DNA of 64,000 nt from JAJVID01 sp050247435. Lineage in GTDB: Bacteria > Acidobacteriota > Blastocatellia > RBC074. Within the stretch, counting starts at the first letter, position 1. Every line of letters starts with the position of its first letter. The notes beneath the pieces are model-generated. The model saw only the letters and a program-made list of their open reading frames with translations. It was not told the origin of the DNA and made no database searches. The position numbers were made by a program, and so were the translations under genes. The stretch lies in assembly GCA_050247435.1 (NCBI GenBank), contig JBFWUF010000027.1:48051-112050 (forward strand), written 5' to 3'. Positions 27,155 through 37,572 of the stretch are shown one piece after another.

Positions 27155-27916
27155 TCACGGCAACAACGGCGGGGTCACGTCGTCATAAACCAGCACCGGC
27201 GTCCCGATCGGCGTCATTTCGCTGAACTCTTTGGCTGCGAACATCGGGATGCGTATGCATCCGTGGCTGGCCGGCCTGACTGGCACCGACGGGTTGCCGT
27301 GAATGGCTATGCCTCCGTGGATGTAGTTCGGATAATACAGCGATCCCAATGGGCTTTTACGCCATCCCGCGATCTTGCGGTAAACGGTGAAACGGCCCGT
27401 GGGCGTGACAGCTCTGCGCGTCCAGCCTTCCGAGGTGAACGGCTTTCCGCTGCCTGACGAGATCGGCAAAATTTTTAGTACGGAGCCGCCAGCGCCAACA
27501 ACGAACAACACTTGTCTTTCCAGGTCTACCTCGACGTGCGACTCCCCGGTTTCGCGCGCTTCGGGGCTTTGCGCGGCGCGTATCGCCTGAAGATCGTCAG
27601 CGGTCAATTCGCCGGTTGTTTTCCGTCCTTCAATTTTCTGAAAAGCTATCAGCGCGTGGCGCAACTGGGCGTCACGTCCCGATGCTTCTGGATCAATCCA
27701 GTAGCCAAGCGAAGCTAGGAACTGTCTTGCCTCGTTTATTTCATCCAAGCTCAGTGTGACTTGTTCTGCGTTCGGCTTCAGTTTGTTTTTTTCGGATTCC
27801 CCCGCGATCAGGGTGAAGTTAAGGAAAGCTATTGTCAGCAGACTTCCGATGCAAATCGCTAATGCGCATTTGAAGCGGGCCTGACCATTGGTGAATTTTC
27901 GCAGTTCGGGATGCAT
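27155..27916 (-). CDS. L,D-transpeptidase (YkuD) with peptidoglycan-binding domain
   Basis: 253 residues. An N-terminal hydrophobic segment (ALAICIGSLLTIAFLNFTLI) anchors or exports it. A PG_binding_1-like helical domain follows (RQFLASLGYWIDPEASGRDA to DDLQAIRAAQ, about 65-115). The YkuD domain has HGGIAIHGNPSVPV and SHGCIRIPM with nucleophile Cys220. It should form 3-3 cross-links or attach proteins to peptidoglycan in the periplasm. It is convergent with the MgtC-like gene. Confidence 0.9.
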   Translation of the reverse strand: MHPELRKFTNGQARFKCALAICIGSLLTIAFLNFTLIAGESEKNKLKPNAEQVTLSLDEINEARQFLASLGYWIDPEASGRDAQLRHALIAFQKIEGRKTTGELTADDLQAIRAAQSPEARETGESHVEVDLERQVLFVVGAGGSVLKILPISSGSGKPFTSEGWTRRAVTPTGRFTVYRKIAGWRKSPLGSLYYPNYIHGGIAIHGNPSVPVRPASHGCIRIPMFAAKEFSEMTPIGTPVLVYDDVTPPLLP

Positions 27917-27976
27917 GCCATTTTAGTGGCAATTCGTAGGCCATCCATAAATATTATCAGCGCGCTCCCTGTTCAT

Positions 27977-29560
<1,584 letters not shown>

Positions 29561-29722
29561 GGTAGTTGCGTGAATACTCTGCCTTTAGTATTTCGAGGCA
29601 AGAGTATAAAAAAGCCCGGCTCGCGTTTGAAGCGAACCAGGCGTTTACGCCGTCGAAGCGAATTGAAAGCGGCGTCCGCCAACCCGCATTCTCGCCGCAA
29701 CGACGGTCAAACTTATGTGCGC

Positions 29723-30145
29723 TTACCACTCCTCGCCGACACCGGTTACTTCATCAACACGGATGCGAAAGACTATGGTCTGTTTCAAGCCTTGCGTCAG
29801 CCTCGATTCGACTGGAGTCATGTTTGGCAACCTGGCGAAGAGCTTGCTCAAAATATTCTCCCGTGTTTGCTCGTCAAGAACTTCTTCGTAATTCCCGTAA
29901 GCGATCACGCTGCGCCAGTGATAGGCGTCATGTATCTCGTCAACCTGCAAACACGCGCGAGGATTGTCGCGCAATGCGTTGATCTTTCTGCCCGGGACCG
30001 AGTGAATGTAAACATCTTTGCCGTCGAAGAAATAATTGACCGGCACGACATAAGGCTCTTCGTCGGCGATGCAACCCAGCCTGCCCAGGCTCCCTTCGCG
30101 CAGGATAACCAGCGCGTCTTCATATCTCAGTTTGCCGATGCTCAT
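29723..30145 (-). CDS. Pyridoxamine 5'-phosphate oxidase-like flavin-binding protein
   Basis: 140 residues forming a split beta-barrel of the PNPOx-like (NimA-related) family: LRREGSLGRLG-type strand, DEEPYVVPVNYFFDGKDVYI, SVPGRKINALRDNPRACLQV. Such proteins bind FMN or F420 and reduce small molecules; the substrate is unknown. The ATG is preceded by AAGGAGGCGCG. It lies 36 bases after the tandem USP gene on the same strand, so the two are likely co-transcribed. Confidence 0.8.
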   Translation of the reverse strand: MSIGKLRYEDALVILREGSLGRLGCIADEEPYVVPVNYFFDGKDVYIHSVPGRKINALRDNPRACLQVDEIHDAYHWRSVIAYGNYEEVLDEQTRENILSKLFARLPNMTPVESRLTQGLKQTIVFRIRVDEVTGVGEEW

Positions 30146-30181
30146 CGCGCCTCCTTCTCATTCGCTCTGGATTTCTGGATT

Positions 30182-31117
30182 TCAGGCGAACGACTTCTCC
30201 CGAACAATCTCCACGGAGCAGGGCGCGTGCGACGCGACCGCCTGCGAAACGGAACCGAGCAGGAAACGCTCGAAGCCGCTATAACCGTGCGAGCCGACGG
30301 CGATCAGATCGGCTCCCCACTTCTTCGCATCTTCTATGATCACTTCTTCCGCGTGTCCCACGATCACCTCCTCCGACAACGTCATCGGTATTTCCCGCGC
30401 CGTATTGCTCTCGAGCAATCGGGTAATGGCGCTGTTGACCGCCAGGTCGGCCTGTTCGCGCGCAATCTTTCCCACAGTGGAATAATAGCTCTCCGGCAAC
30501 GCCCACGTTTCAGGTGTCGGCGTGAAGGGCAGATGAACGGCGGAAATCACGCGAACTTCGCTCCCCGCAGACCACGGACGGCTAGCGATCTCTTCGACCG
30601 CAGCCCCGCTCGGCGCCGAACCATCAACGGCGATCAGAATCCTCATTCCCTTTTCGCCAACGGATTGTCCTTCGCGCCGCCGCACGACCTGAACAGAACA
30701 TTTCGCATTCGATACGACGGCGCGCGATACGGAGCCAAGCCAGAATCGTTGCAGAGCGTTGTAACCATGAGTGCCTACAACGATCAGATCGGCCCCCCAA
30801 TGCTCGGCATCGTCCAGAATTGCTTTTTTCGGATCGCCTTTGAGCGTCTTTGTAATCACATCAATCTTCGATCCGGCGATTTCACCGAAACGCGCAGCCG
30901 CTTTAGTCGCGCTCTCCATTGAGCGCTCTTCAAACATCCTCTCAAATTCCTCGTAAGTACCGCCAGGGACGGGCATGGTCCACGGCATGGTCGGCAAAGG
31001 AATCTCCGCCACCGTCACTATTCTCACCTTAGACCCTTCTGGCCATGGCGTGCGAGCGGCCTCATCCACCGCCGCCATACTGGATTCCGACCCGTCAACC
31101 GCCAGTAAAATCTTCAT
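30182..31117 (-). CDS. Tandem universal stress protein (two USP domains)
   Basis: 311 residues from the ATG at 31117 (MKILLAVDGSESS); an ATG 12 bases upstream is also possible. Two USP domains of about 145 residues are joined in tandem. Both keep the ATP-binding loop: VVGTHGYNALQRFWLGSVSR and AVGSHGYSGFERFLLGSVSQ (GX2GX9GS). USPs of this kind are ATP-binding cytosolic proteins induced by stress or stasis. It is followed by the flavin-binding protein gene and lies 196 bases after an NtrC-type regulator gene on the same strand. Confidence 0.9.
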   Translation of the reverse strand: MKILLAVDGSESSMAAVDEAARTPWPEGSKVRIVTVAEIPLPTMPWTMPVPGGTYEEFERMFEERSMESATKAAARFGEIAGSKIDVITKTLKGDPKKAILDDAEHWGADLIVVGTHGYNALQRFWLGSVSRAVVSNAKCSVQVVRRREGQSVGEKGMRILIAVDGSAPSGAAVEEIASRPWSAGSEVRVISAVHLPFTPTPETWALPESYYSTVGKIAREQADLAVNSAITRLLESNTAREIPMTLSEEVIVGHAEEVIIEDAKKWGADLIAVGSHGYSGFERFLLGSVSQAVASHAPCSVEIVREKSFA

Positions 31118-31313
31118 TGCTTCTCTCATACTTTTTCACGTTGCATCGCGAGCAACGCCCTCCTGATTAATCCGGGAGCAATGTGTGTGCCGCGCAAAAA
31201 TCAATATCCGGCGGCGCTGATTCAGTCTGGATTGGGTGAAATCACGAACTGGAGGGCGGAAAAATTCGCAAGTGGATGAGAGTTGGCGAAGGGCGGTAAG
31301 AGCGGTTATTTAA

Positions 31314-32729
31314 TCATTCTTCCCGCTGACTCTCTTCTATCTTCTTCAAGCGGTAACGAAGCTGATCGCGCGAAATGCTCAGCAGTTCAGCCGCGCGCGT
31401 CTGGTTTCCCCCGCTTCGTTCTATCGCCTGGCGAACTAACGACAACTCGACCTGTTCCAGATCAATGCCTTCAGGAGGCAATCGGAAAGATGAAGTGGAC
31501 ATATCGGCGGATTGTGGTGGGGATGACAAAGCTGGAGAGGCCACTCGCTCATTCCTGATTAAATCGCGCGGCAACCAACTTGCCGTGATCAAATCGGAAT
31601 CCTCCAGAATCATCGCGCGCTCGATGACGTTACGCAGTTCGCGCACATTTCCCATCCACGCGTAATGACGAAATATCTGCGCGACCTCTCCGGTCAGGCC
31701 GCGAACCCGCTTTCGCAGCCTTTCGTTGAAATGCGCGATGTAATATTTGGCCAGCAGCAACGCGTCGTCCTCGCGTTCGCGCAGCGGGGGCAGATCAATT
31801 TGAATAACCGACAATCGGTAGTAAAGATCGAGCCGGAACCGCCCAACCTCGCTTTCGGACCTCAAATCGCGATTCGACGCCGCGATGATGCGGACATCAA
31901 GCGGTAAATCTTTCAGCCCTCCGACGCGGCGAAAGGCCCCCTCTTCCAGAACGCGCAGCAGTTTGGCCTGCAATCCAAGCTCAAGCTCGCCGATTTCGTC
32001 CAGAAAGAGCGTGCCGCCCTGCGCTTGTTCGAACAAACCTTCCTTGCGCTGGCGGGCGTCGGTGAAGGAGCCTTTCTCGTGACCGAACAACTCGCTTTCG
32101 AGCAGCGCGCCTGGTATCGCCGCGCAGTTGATCGCGACGAAAGGCTGATCAGAACGCGACGATCCGTAATGAATCGCCTTGGCCACCAGATCCTTGCCCG
32201 TGCCGCTTTCGCCCAGCAACAGCACGGACGAAGCTTCGCTCGCGGCGACCTTGCGCGCCAGCCGGATCATCTCCGTCATCGCCGGAGATTGGCCAATGAT
32301 TTGATCGAAGCTGAATCGCCGCTCCTGCTGGCGGCGCAGGGCGCCAATTTCGCGCCTGAGTTTGCCGGCTTCGATCCCGTTGCGGATCGTGACCTGAAGT
32401 TCGCTAAGCCTGATCGGCTTGCTGATGAAATCATAGGCTCCGCCGCGCAGCGCCGCGATTGTGTTTTCGAGCTGAACATTGCCCGTGATCATGATCACGA
32501 TGGCCTGAGGCTGACGTTTCTTGTATTCGACCAGCGCGTCGAGTCCGGAGCCGTCAGGCAGATTTATGTCCTGCAGGACCGCCGATGGCTGTTCAGCGTC
32601 GAACAATTCCAGCGCCGCCGTCATCGTCGCGGCTTCGAGCGATTCATACCCCCATCCGCTGAGCGCTTCGGTAAGCGTGTAACGGATCGCCGAATCGTCA
32701 TCTACCACGAGCACTTTTTCTTTCGGCAT
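31314..32729 (-). CDS. NtrC-family sigma-54-dependent response regulator
   Basis: 471 residues. The receiver domain has phospho-acceptor Asp54 in VLQDINLPDG. The AAA+ domain has Walker A GESGTGKD and Walker B GGTLFLDEIGEL. The C-terminal Fis-type helix-turn-helix is GGNQTRAAELLSISRDQLRY. The sigma-54 contact loop, usually GAFTGA, reads GSFTDA, a variant seen in other members. It should activate sigma-54 promoters upon phosphorylation. Its cognate kinase is not fused or adjacent; the hybrid kinase at 27977-29560 is the nearest candidate. Confidence 0.9.
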   Translation of the reverse strand: MPKEKVLVVDDDSAIRYTLTEALSGWGYESLEAATMTAALELFDAEQPSAVLQDINLPDGSGLDALVEYKKRQPQAIVIMITGNVQLENTIAALRGGAYDFISKPIRLSELQVTIRNGIEAGKLRREIGALRRQQERRFSFDQIIGQSPAMTEMIRLARKVAASEASSVLLLGESGTGKDLVAKAIHYGSSRSDQPFVAINCAAIPGALLESELFGHEKGSFTDARQRKEGLFEQAQGGTLFLDEIGELELGLQAKLLRVLEEGAFRRVGGLKDLPLDVRIIAASNRDLRSESEVGRFRLDLYYRLSVIQIDLPPLREREDDALLLAKYYIAHFNERLRKRVRGLTGEVAQIFRHYAWMGNVRELRNVIERAMILEDSDLITASWLPRDLIRNERVASPALSSPPQSADMSTSSFRLPPEGIDLEQVELSLVRQAIERSGGNQTRAAELLSISRDQLRYRLKKIEESQREE

Positions 32730-32772
32730 AAAAGTGAACCTTGTACAGCGATGGCTTTAACGAGGTCTCTGA

Positions 32773-33408
32773 TCAATTTGCCCGCTGCAAAGTCAAAGCG
32801 ACATTTCTGGCCTCGTCATTCTCGATTTCAATTTCGGTTGAGGCAGGTTGGAAACCTCGCGCGGTCGCGGTGATGCGGTATTTCGCCTTCTCCGCTTTCA
32901 GACGGAAGGCGAATTCGCCGCCATCGCGCGAAACCGTCTCCTGCTTGAACTTTTTCCCGCCATCAATCCGTTCGATTGTCACGACTGAGTTGGGCAGAGT
33001 ATAGCCTGAGCCGTGAAAGACAGCGCCGCGAATGACCGCGTAAGGATCGCCTTCGCGCGGGAGTTCGATAGCGCGGCTCAACCTGGTTGTTTCACCTGAC
33101 GTGATTTCCAGCTTCCGCGTGGTGAAAGTTTTGTAGCCCTGCTTCCCGAGTGAGAGTGTGTATTGGCCTGCCGGGAGGCTGGCGAATTCGAAGTCGCCTT
33201 TGTCGTTGCTTTTCGTCTCACGACCCTCTTCGTTGCCCTTCGCGCTGGTCGCGCGAATCGTCACGCCCTCAAGAGCTTTTCCGTTCAGCTCTTTTACCTT
33301 GCCCTTTAGAATCCCCGTTCGCGGGTTAACCTGCGCGTTCGCCTGAGCGAGCAGAAGGACGGCCAGAACCGGCGCGCAGATGATTGCGTATCTGAATTGC
33401 GATCTCAT
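32773..33408 (-). CDS. Secreted carboxypeptidase-regulatory-like domain protein
   Basis: 211 residues with a signal peptide (MRSQFRYAIICAPVLAVLLLA, cleaved near NAQ). Two tandem beta-sandwich domains follow: TGILKGKVKELNGKALEGVT with FEFASLPAGQYTLSLGKQGY, and VIRGAVFHGSGYTLPNSVV with FAFRLKAEKAKYRITATARG. These are the carboxypeptidase-regulatory-like type common in Acidobacteriota envelope proteins. There is no catalytic domain. GAGGAGCTT precedes the ATG. It lies 43 bases upstream of the NtrC-type gene on the same strand. Confidence 0.75.
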   Translation of the reverse strand: MRSQFRYAIICAPVLAVLLLAQANAQVNPRTGILKGKVKELNGKALEGVTIRATSAKGNEEGRETKSNDKGDFEFASLPAGQYTLSLGKQGYKTFTTRKLEITSGETTRLSRAIELPREGDPYAVIRGAVFHGSGYTLPNSVVTIERIDGGKKFKQETVSRDGGEFAFRLKAEKAKYRITATARGFQPASTEIEIENDEARNVALTLQRAN

Positions 33409-33524
33409 AAAGCTCCTCGAAGTGTATAACCTGTGAGTTTAATTGCGCGCCCGACGATATTCGGCTGAATCACAGCCTGCGCCGATTGCGCTTCGGCGTG
33501 CGGAAGGATTATAACAACACCGCT

Positions 33525-34493
33525 ATGAAATTTCCTTTGTTGGCGCATGCGATTGTCTCGGTGGCTTTCGCGCTTGCCCTCCCGGTAGCCGCGCAAAAAC
33601 AGAACGCGCCGGAACAACGTCCCGGATTGACCATCCGAATGGACACGGATCTTGTGATAATTGACGTGACGGCGACGGATCGAAACGGCAACTACGTGCG
33701 CGACCTGAGAGAAAATGAATTAGAAGTATACGAAGATGGAAAGTTACGGAAGATTGATTTCTTTGCGGTGACTGACGTGGCGGAGTTTTCGCGTCCGCTG
33801 GCCGTGGTCTTCGCCCTCGACATTTCCGGCAGTCTTAAACCGGAAGAGACCGTCACGTTGCGCGAGGCGGCAATGAAGTTCACCGAATTAATGCACGGCG
33901 ACTCGGTCTTCGCGGCTCTGGCTTTCAACTACAAGGTAAAAATTCTACAGGGCTTCACGGGAGATCGGCGTAAGCTGGAACGCGCGTTTGCCAAAACGCA
34001 TCGCTTTGAAGGTTCGACGCGAATCTACGACGCAATTGACCGTGCGATTACGATGCTCAATCGGGATGCGCCCCGCACCCGCAAGAATCGTCCCGTGCGC
34101 CGGGTCGTCATAGTCATCAGCGACGGATTCGATTCGGCAAGCATCATAGACCGCCAGGAGCTTGCGCGGCGGGCGAACGCGGCGGGCGTGACCGTCTATT
34201 CAATAACCCTACCTTCTTACATGCTCTCTCCTACCAGGTCAGGCGAGCGGGTGATCACGCCACTCGACGCAACGCGGGTGGTTACAGCGACCGGCGGACG
34301 CGATTTCGCCGCGGACGCCAACGACTTCACTCCGATCTTCAAATCGCTCGCCGAAGAGATTCGCGCAAGCTACGCGCTGGCTTACTATCCCGATTCGCGC
34401 GATGGCAGGTTTCATGATGTTCGAATCAAAACTTCACGCCCGGGGGTTCAATTGCGCGTTAACCGCACCGGTTACACCGCGCCGACTAAGTAG
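33525..34493 (+). CDS. Secreted VWA-domain protein, acidobacterial type
   Basis: 322 residues from the ATG at 33525, which starts a signal peptide (MKFPLLAHAIVSVAFALALP). A short N-terminal beta domain (LVIIDVTATDRNGNYVRDL) is typical of the acidobacterial VWFA-related family. The VWA fold follows with a MIDAS-like site DISGSL and later a Thr in STRIYDAI and an Asp in VISDGFD. It probably binds a protein ligand with a metal at the cell surface or in the periplasm. The function is unknown. A second member of the same family is at 54179-55165. Confidence 0.78.
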   Translation: MKFPLLAHAIVSVAFALALPVAAQKQNAPEQRPGLTIRMDTDLVIIDVTATDRNGNYVRDLRENELEVYEDGKLRKIDFFAVTDVAEFSRPLAVVFALDISGSLKPEETVTLREAAMKFTELMHGDSVFAALAFNYKVKILQGFTGDRRKLERAFAKTHRFEGSTRIYDAIDRAITMLNRDAPRTRKNRPVRRVVIVISDGFDSASIIDRQELARRANAAGVTVYSITLPSYMLSPTRSGERVITPLDATRVVTATGGRDFAADANDFTPIFKSLAEEIRASYALAYYPDSRDGRFHDVRIKTSRPGVQLRVNRTGYTAPTK

Positions 34494-34522
34494 AGATTAA
34501 ACAGATCGGCATTGATCCGGCA

Positions 34523-34717
34523 TCAATATCTATCATCTTCCTCGTCATCATCATAATCTTCTTCCTCATCTCCTGGAGCCACATCCAACTCAATCGGATC
34601 AAGGCCGACGACTTCAAGCGAGGCTTCGCATTCTTCGCAACGGATGATCTCTCCTTTATCCACGTCATCATCAACGTGAATTTCAGCTTCGCACTCAGGA
34701 CAAACTGCTAATGGCAC
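34523..34717 (-). CDS. LysW-like small zinc-ribbon protein with acidic tail
   Basis: 64 residues, starting at a GTG (34717) with AGGAGG upstream. CPECEAEIHV and RCEECEASLEVVGLDPIEL give four zinc Cys (CX2C...CX2C), closely resembling the LysW amino-group carrier protein of lysine/arginine synthesis. LysW ends in EDWGE, whose last Glu carries the substrate; here the tail is a run of Asp/Glu ending DDRY, so the carrier role is doubtful. No lys or arg gene lies nearby. The gene is convergent with the VWA gene. Confidence 0.7.
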   Translation of the reverse strand: MPLAVCPECEAEIHVDDDVDKGEIIRCEECEASLEVVGLDPIELDVAPGDEEEDYDDDEEDDRY

Positions 34718-35322
34718 GGTTCATATCCTCCTCAAAATTTCGAATTGTGTTTTGATGCAAAATGGGATGAAAGCAGTGAGCACGCGCTGCTTTCAATTGA
34801 ACAATCCTGCTCACTGAGATAAAGGCAAGCGTGACGTTTCGCATTCAGACTCTTCAACGCTGCGGCCTCTCACGCGGCGACAAAATCTAAACTAAACCCG
34901 CCGAGTTTGGCAATCGCCAAAACCAATTGTTCATCTGCCTCTTCCTCGACGATTTGAAGCGCGCGGGTATGGCATCGCGGGCTGTGATGCGAAAAACCAA
35001 TGTCCATGCGGCCTCTACGGCTCAATCGCATTTTCACCCTGAAAAATCAGGTGTTTTATCTTGCGCGCCCATACTAGCTACGGTATACTGCCGCGCGTTT
35101 TGGCACAACATAATGTGATCACAATCTGCTATTTTCACTCGTCACGGCTATGACTGGTTTGCCTGAGGTCAGAATCGTGATTAACAAAAGAGCCGGAGAC
35201 CGCATTACCGCCTCCGGCAAGCTACGGAAGGTTGCTCCTCAAGCCGGACTTCATCAATTTCTTCGAAGCCATAGCAGCGGCGCAGCCCGAAGTAATTCAC
35301 TTCACAAGGAGAAAAAAACAAC
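34718..35322. other. Intergenic region with long HU leader
   Basis: About 605 bases without a convincing gene. The plus-strand HU promoter lies at 35061-35089, giving an untranslated leader of about 230 bases. A stem GCCGGAG (35192-35198) / CTCCGGC (35212-35218) sits in the leader. Small open frames at 34927-35118 and 35150-35338 lack domains and good ribosome binding sites. Confidence 0.55.
35061..35095 (+). promoter_or_regulatory. HU gene promoter
   Basis: TTGCGC (35061-35066), 17-base spacer, TATACT (35084-35089), followed directly by GCCGCGCG. The discriminator is GC-rich as at the rpmB, rpsT and tlyA promoters. Confidence 0.6.
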
Positions 35323-35628
35323 ATGGCAGCAAAACTGATGACCAAGAGCCAACTGGCCGCCCACCTCGCGGATAAGTTCAGTCTTTCAAAGAAGGCCGCG
35401 AATGACGTTCTTGATGAAATCGCCTCCGTCGCCGTCGCGCAGACCAAAAAAGCTGGCGCTTTCACGTTGCCCGGAGTCGGCAAACTCGTCAAAGCCGCCC
35501 GCAAAGCACGCATGGGCCGTAATCCCGCGACCGGCGAAGCGATCAAAATTCCGGCCAAGACCGTCGTCAAATTCCGCGTGGCCAAGGCCGCCAAGGACTC
35601 AATCGTTCCTCCGAAGGTCAAAAAATAA
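35323..35628 (+). CDS. HU-family DNA-binding protein
   Basis: 101 residues, the HU/IHF length. MTKSQLAAHLADKFSLSKKAAND is the helical dimerisation half, and LPGVGKLVKAARKARMGRNPATGEAIKIPAKTVVKF the beta-arm with the conserved R-x-G-x-NP-x-TGE motif. The tail is Lys/Ala-rich. It is a nucleoid protein that bends DNA. CAAGGAGAAAAAAACAAC precedes the ATG. It is monocistronic, with a strong terminator after the stop. Confidence 0.92.
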   Translation: MAAKLMTKSQLAAHLADKFSLSKKAANDVLDEIASVAVAQTKKAGAFTLPGVGKLVKAARKARMGRNPATGEAIKIPAKTVVKFRVAKAAKDSIVPPKVKK

Positions 35629-35652
35629 CCTTTCAGTCGGATGTCGTTTACC

Positions 35653-35694
35653 AAAAGGCGATGCTCCTCTTTTTATGACGGAGCATCGCCTTTT
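35653..35694. terminator. Bidirectional terminator after the HU gene
   Basis: AAAAGGCGATGCTCC (35653-35667) pairs perfectly with GGAGCATCGCCTTTT (35680-35694), followed by a T-rich GCTTTT. The stop codon of the convergent histidine kinase (35673-35675) lies in the loop. Confidence 0.9.
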
Positions 35695-37568
35695 GCTTTT
35701 GTGAGTTGAAATCTTCGCGCGGCGCCAGGCTCAGTTGGCTTGCGCAGTTTCGCTATAACTGGGGCCTTCATGGGCGATTGGCAGCATGAAATAGCTGTAC
35801 CTCGGCCAATTTCCGATTGAGCGCTGATCTGCCCGCCGTGGGCTTCGATCAGCCGTTTGGATATGGCCAATCCCAATCCCGCGCCGCCGGACTGAGAGCC
35901 GGGCACAGACAAGAAGCGGTTGAAGAGACGCGGGAGGTATTCCGGCGGGATTCCGTGCCCGGTGTCGGTGACGGAGATTGAAATGTAATCTTCGCGGCGG
36001 GCCGATGTGACTTGAATCTCGCCGCCGCGCGGCGTGTGGCGGATGGAGTTGCTGAGCAGGTTGTCGAACACTCGTTTGATCTGTTCCGCGTCCGCGTTCA
36101 ACCTGGGCAGTCCCGCTGCGATGTCCGTCTTGAGCGATTGATCCTTGGCGTCAGCGGTCAAACGATAAGATTCGATGGCGCTCTGAATAACTTCCTCAAT
36201 ATTGACGGGCGCAAAATGGGGCGCGGCCTCGCCCGATTCGATACGCGACAGATCGGTCAGATCACGCATCAGCCTTTCCAGCCGCTCGCTGTCTTCACAG
36301 CAAGCGTAAAGAATGTCCTTCTGTTTATCGGTCAACTCTCCGGCGGCATCCGCGATCAGGCAATGTAGCCCCATCTCCAAATTGGTCTGGAGGTAATGCG
36401 CGGCGGTGTTTACGAATTCGGATTTGAGCCTGTCCACCTCGCGCAGGTGAGTGATGTTTTCCAACAACACGACGGCGCCCAGCAAATGACCATCCTCGTT
36501 ACGCATCGGCGTCGTCCTCAGACGAAAACACTGCTCCGATCCGTTAATCGAAATAGGGATTGCGGCGGCGGCTCTCTCGGAAGTCACAGGGCGCTCGGCG
36601 CGCAGCGATTCCGAAACCGCCATGGCGACGCGTTGGTCGTGAACGACCTCGGAGATGGCTTTGCCGACAATCCTCGCCCTGGAGCCGAACAACGCCTCCG
36701 CCGCATGATTCAGCCTGGTCACCTTGCCTTCGCCATCGGTCACGATCACTGGCTCGAAGATCGCATCAATCGCCGCTTCAGTGGTCTGTTGCGCGACGAT
36801 AATCCGGCCCAGATCGGAGCGCCTCAGTTGCTGGATGCGCTCGGCCATCCGGTTGAATTCCGCTGCCAGAATGCCTGTTTCGTCGCACGGTGTGATTTGG
36901 GCTTTCGCCGCCAGAGCGCCGCCTGCGATTTTCGCCGCCGTCGCGGTCAATTCGCGCAGAGGCCGCACAATCCCGTTCGCCAACAGAACGGCGAGCGCCA
37001 GCCCCGCCGCGACCAGCACGCCGGCCAGCAGCAGCGTGAGGAGGAATTCGCGGCGCGCGACGTTGGCCGCCGCCTCGGACTTCGCTTGCATCGCCCGCTG
37101 ATTGAGATGAAAAAGCTGATCGCAATCGGCGCGGAGTTTATTGAAGAGCGGTTCGAGTTGCTGAAAGTAATCGCCAGACCGCCTTTCTCCCGCGACGATG
37201 AGGGCGTTGAAGCGCCGGTAATATTCGTCACGACCGCTCCGAATTGATTCGACGATCTGAGCCTCACCCGGCTCGGTAATGTTGCTAGCCGCTTTCTCGA
37301 AAGCCGTATCGAAGCGGGCACGGTGTTGGTTGAACCGCGCCAGCGCGCGGTCACGGTCGCCGAGCAGCAAAAAGAACGCGGCTGAATCCATCCGCTCCAG
37401 ACTCTCTTTCATATCCTGCGCGGCGACCACGGAATCGTAATTGTGCGCGATGATTCGCTGGGACGCGCCGCCCAACTCGCGCAATCGCCAGGCGCTCCCT
37501 CCACCAAGCGCCACGAGCGCCACAATGAAAATCAGAAAGCTGAGCAGGAGCTTGTTGCGAAGATTCAT
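35673..37568 (-). CDS. Membrane histidine kinase downstream of KdpD-N, with degenerate H-box
   Basis: 631 residues from the ATG at 37568, 4 bases after the KdpD-N stop. TM1 (about 8-28) and TM2 enclose a periplasmic helical domain; a HAMP domain (LLANGIVRPLRELTATAAKI) and a PAS domain follow. The HATPase is intact: FDNLLSNSIRHTP, VTDTGHGIP, GAGLGLAISKR. The H-box, however, reads FVNTAAHYLQTNLEM: His391 is kept, but the acidic residue after it is Tyr and the RTPL is QTNL. It is thus possibly a weak kinase, a phosphatase-altered form, or an allosteric partner. Co-transcription with kdp implies a role in potassium control. Confidence 0.85.
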   Translation of the reverse strand: MNLRNKLLLSFLIFIVALVALGGGSAWRLRELGGASQRIIAHNYDSVVAAQDMKESLERMDSAAFFLLLGDRDRALARFNQHRARFDTAFEKAASNITEPGEAQIVESIRSGRDEYYRRFNALIVAGERRSGDYFQQLEPLFNKLRADCDQLFHLNQRAMQAKSEAAANVARREFLLTLLLAGVLVAAGLALAVLLANGIVRPLRELTATAAKIAGGALAAKAQITPCDETGILAAEFNRMAERIQQLRRSDLGRIIVAQQTTEAAIDAIFEPVIVTDGEGKVTRLNHAAEALFGSRARIVGKAISEVVHDQRVAMAVSESLRAERPVTSERAAAAIPISINGSEQCFRLRTTPMRNEDGHLLGAVVLLENITHLREVDRLKSEFVNTAAHYLQTNLEMGLHCLIADAAGELTDKQKDILYACCEDSERLERLMRDLTDLSRIESGEAAPHFAPVNIEEVIQSAIESYRLTADAKDQSLKTDIAAGLPRLNADAEQIKRVFDNLLSNSIRHTPRGGEIQVTSARREDYISISVTDTGHGIPPEYLPRLFNRFLSVPGSQSGGAGLGLAISKRLIEAHGGQISAQSEIGRGTAISCCQSPMKAPVIAKLRKPTEPGAARRFQLTKAKGDAPS

Positions 37569-37572
37569 GACT

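Noticed and set aside
31314..32729. GSFTDA in place of GAFTGA as a sign of a regulator that does not use sigma-54
   Set aside because: GAFTDA-type variants are, as far as I know, common in working NtrC-family regulators, so this alone is not unusual.
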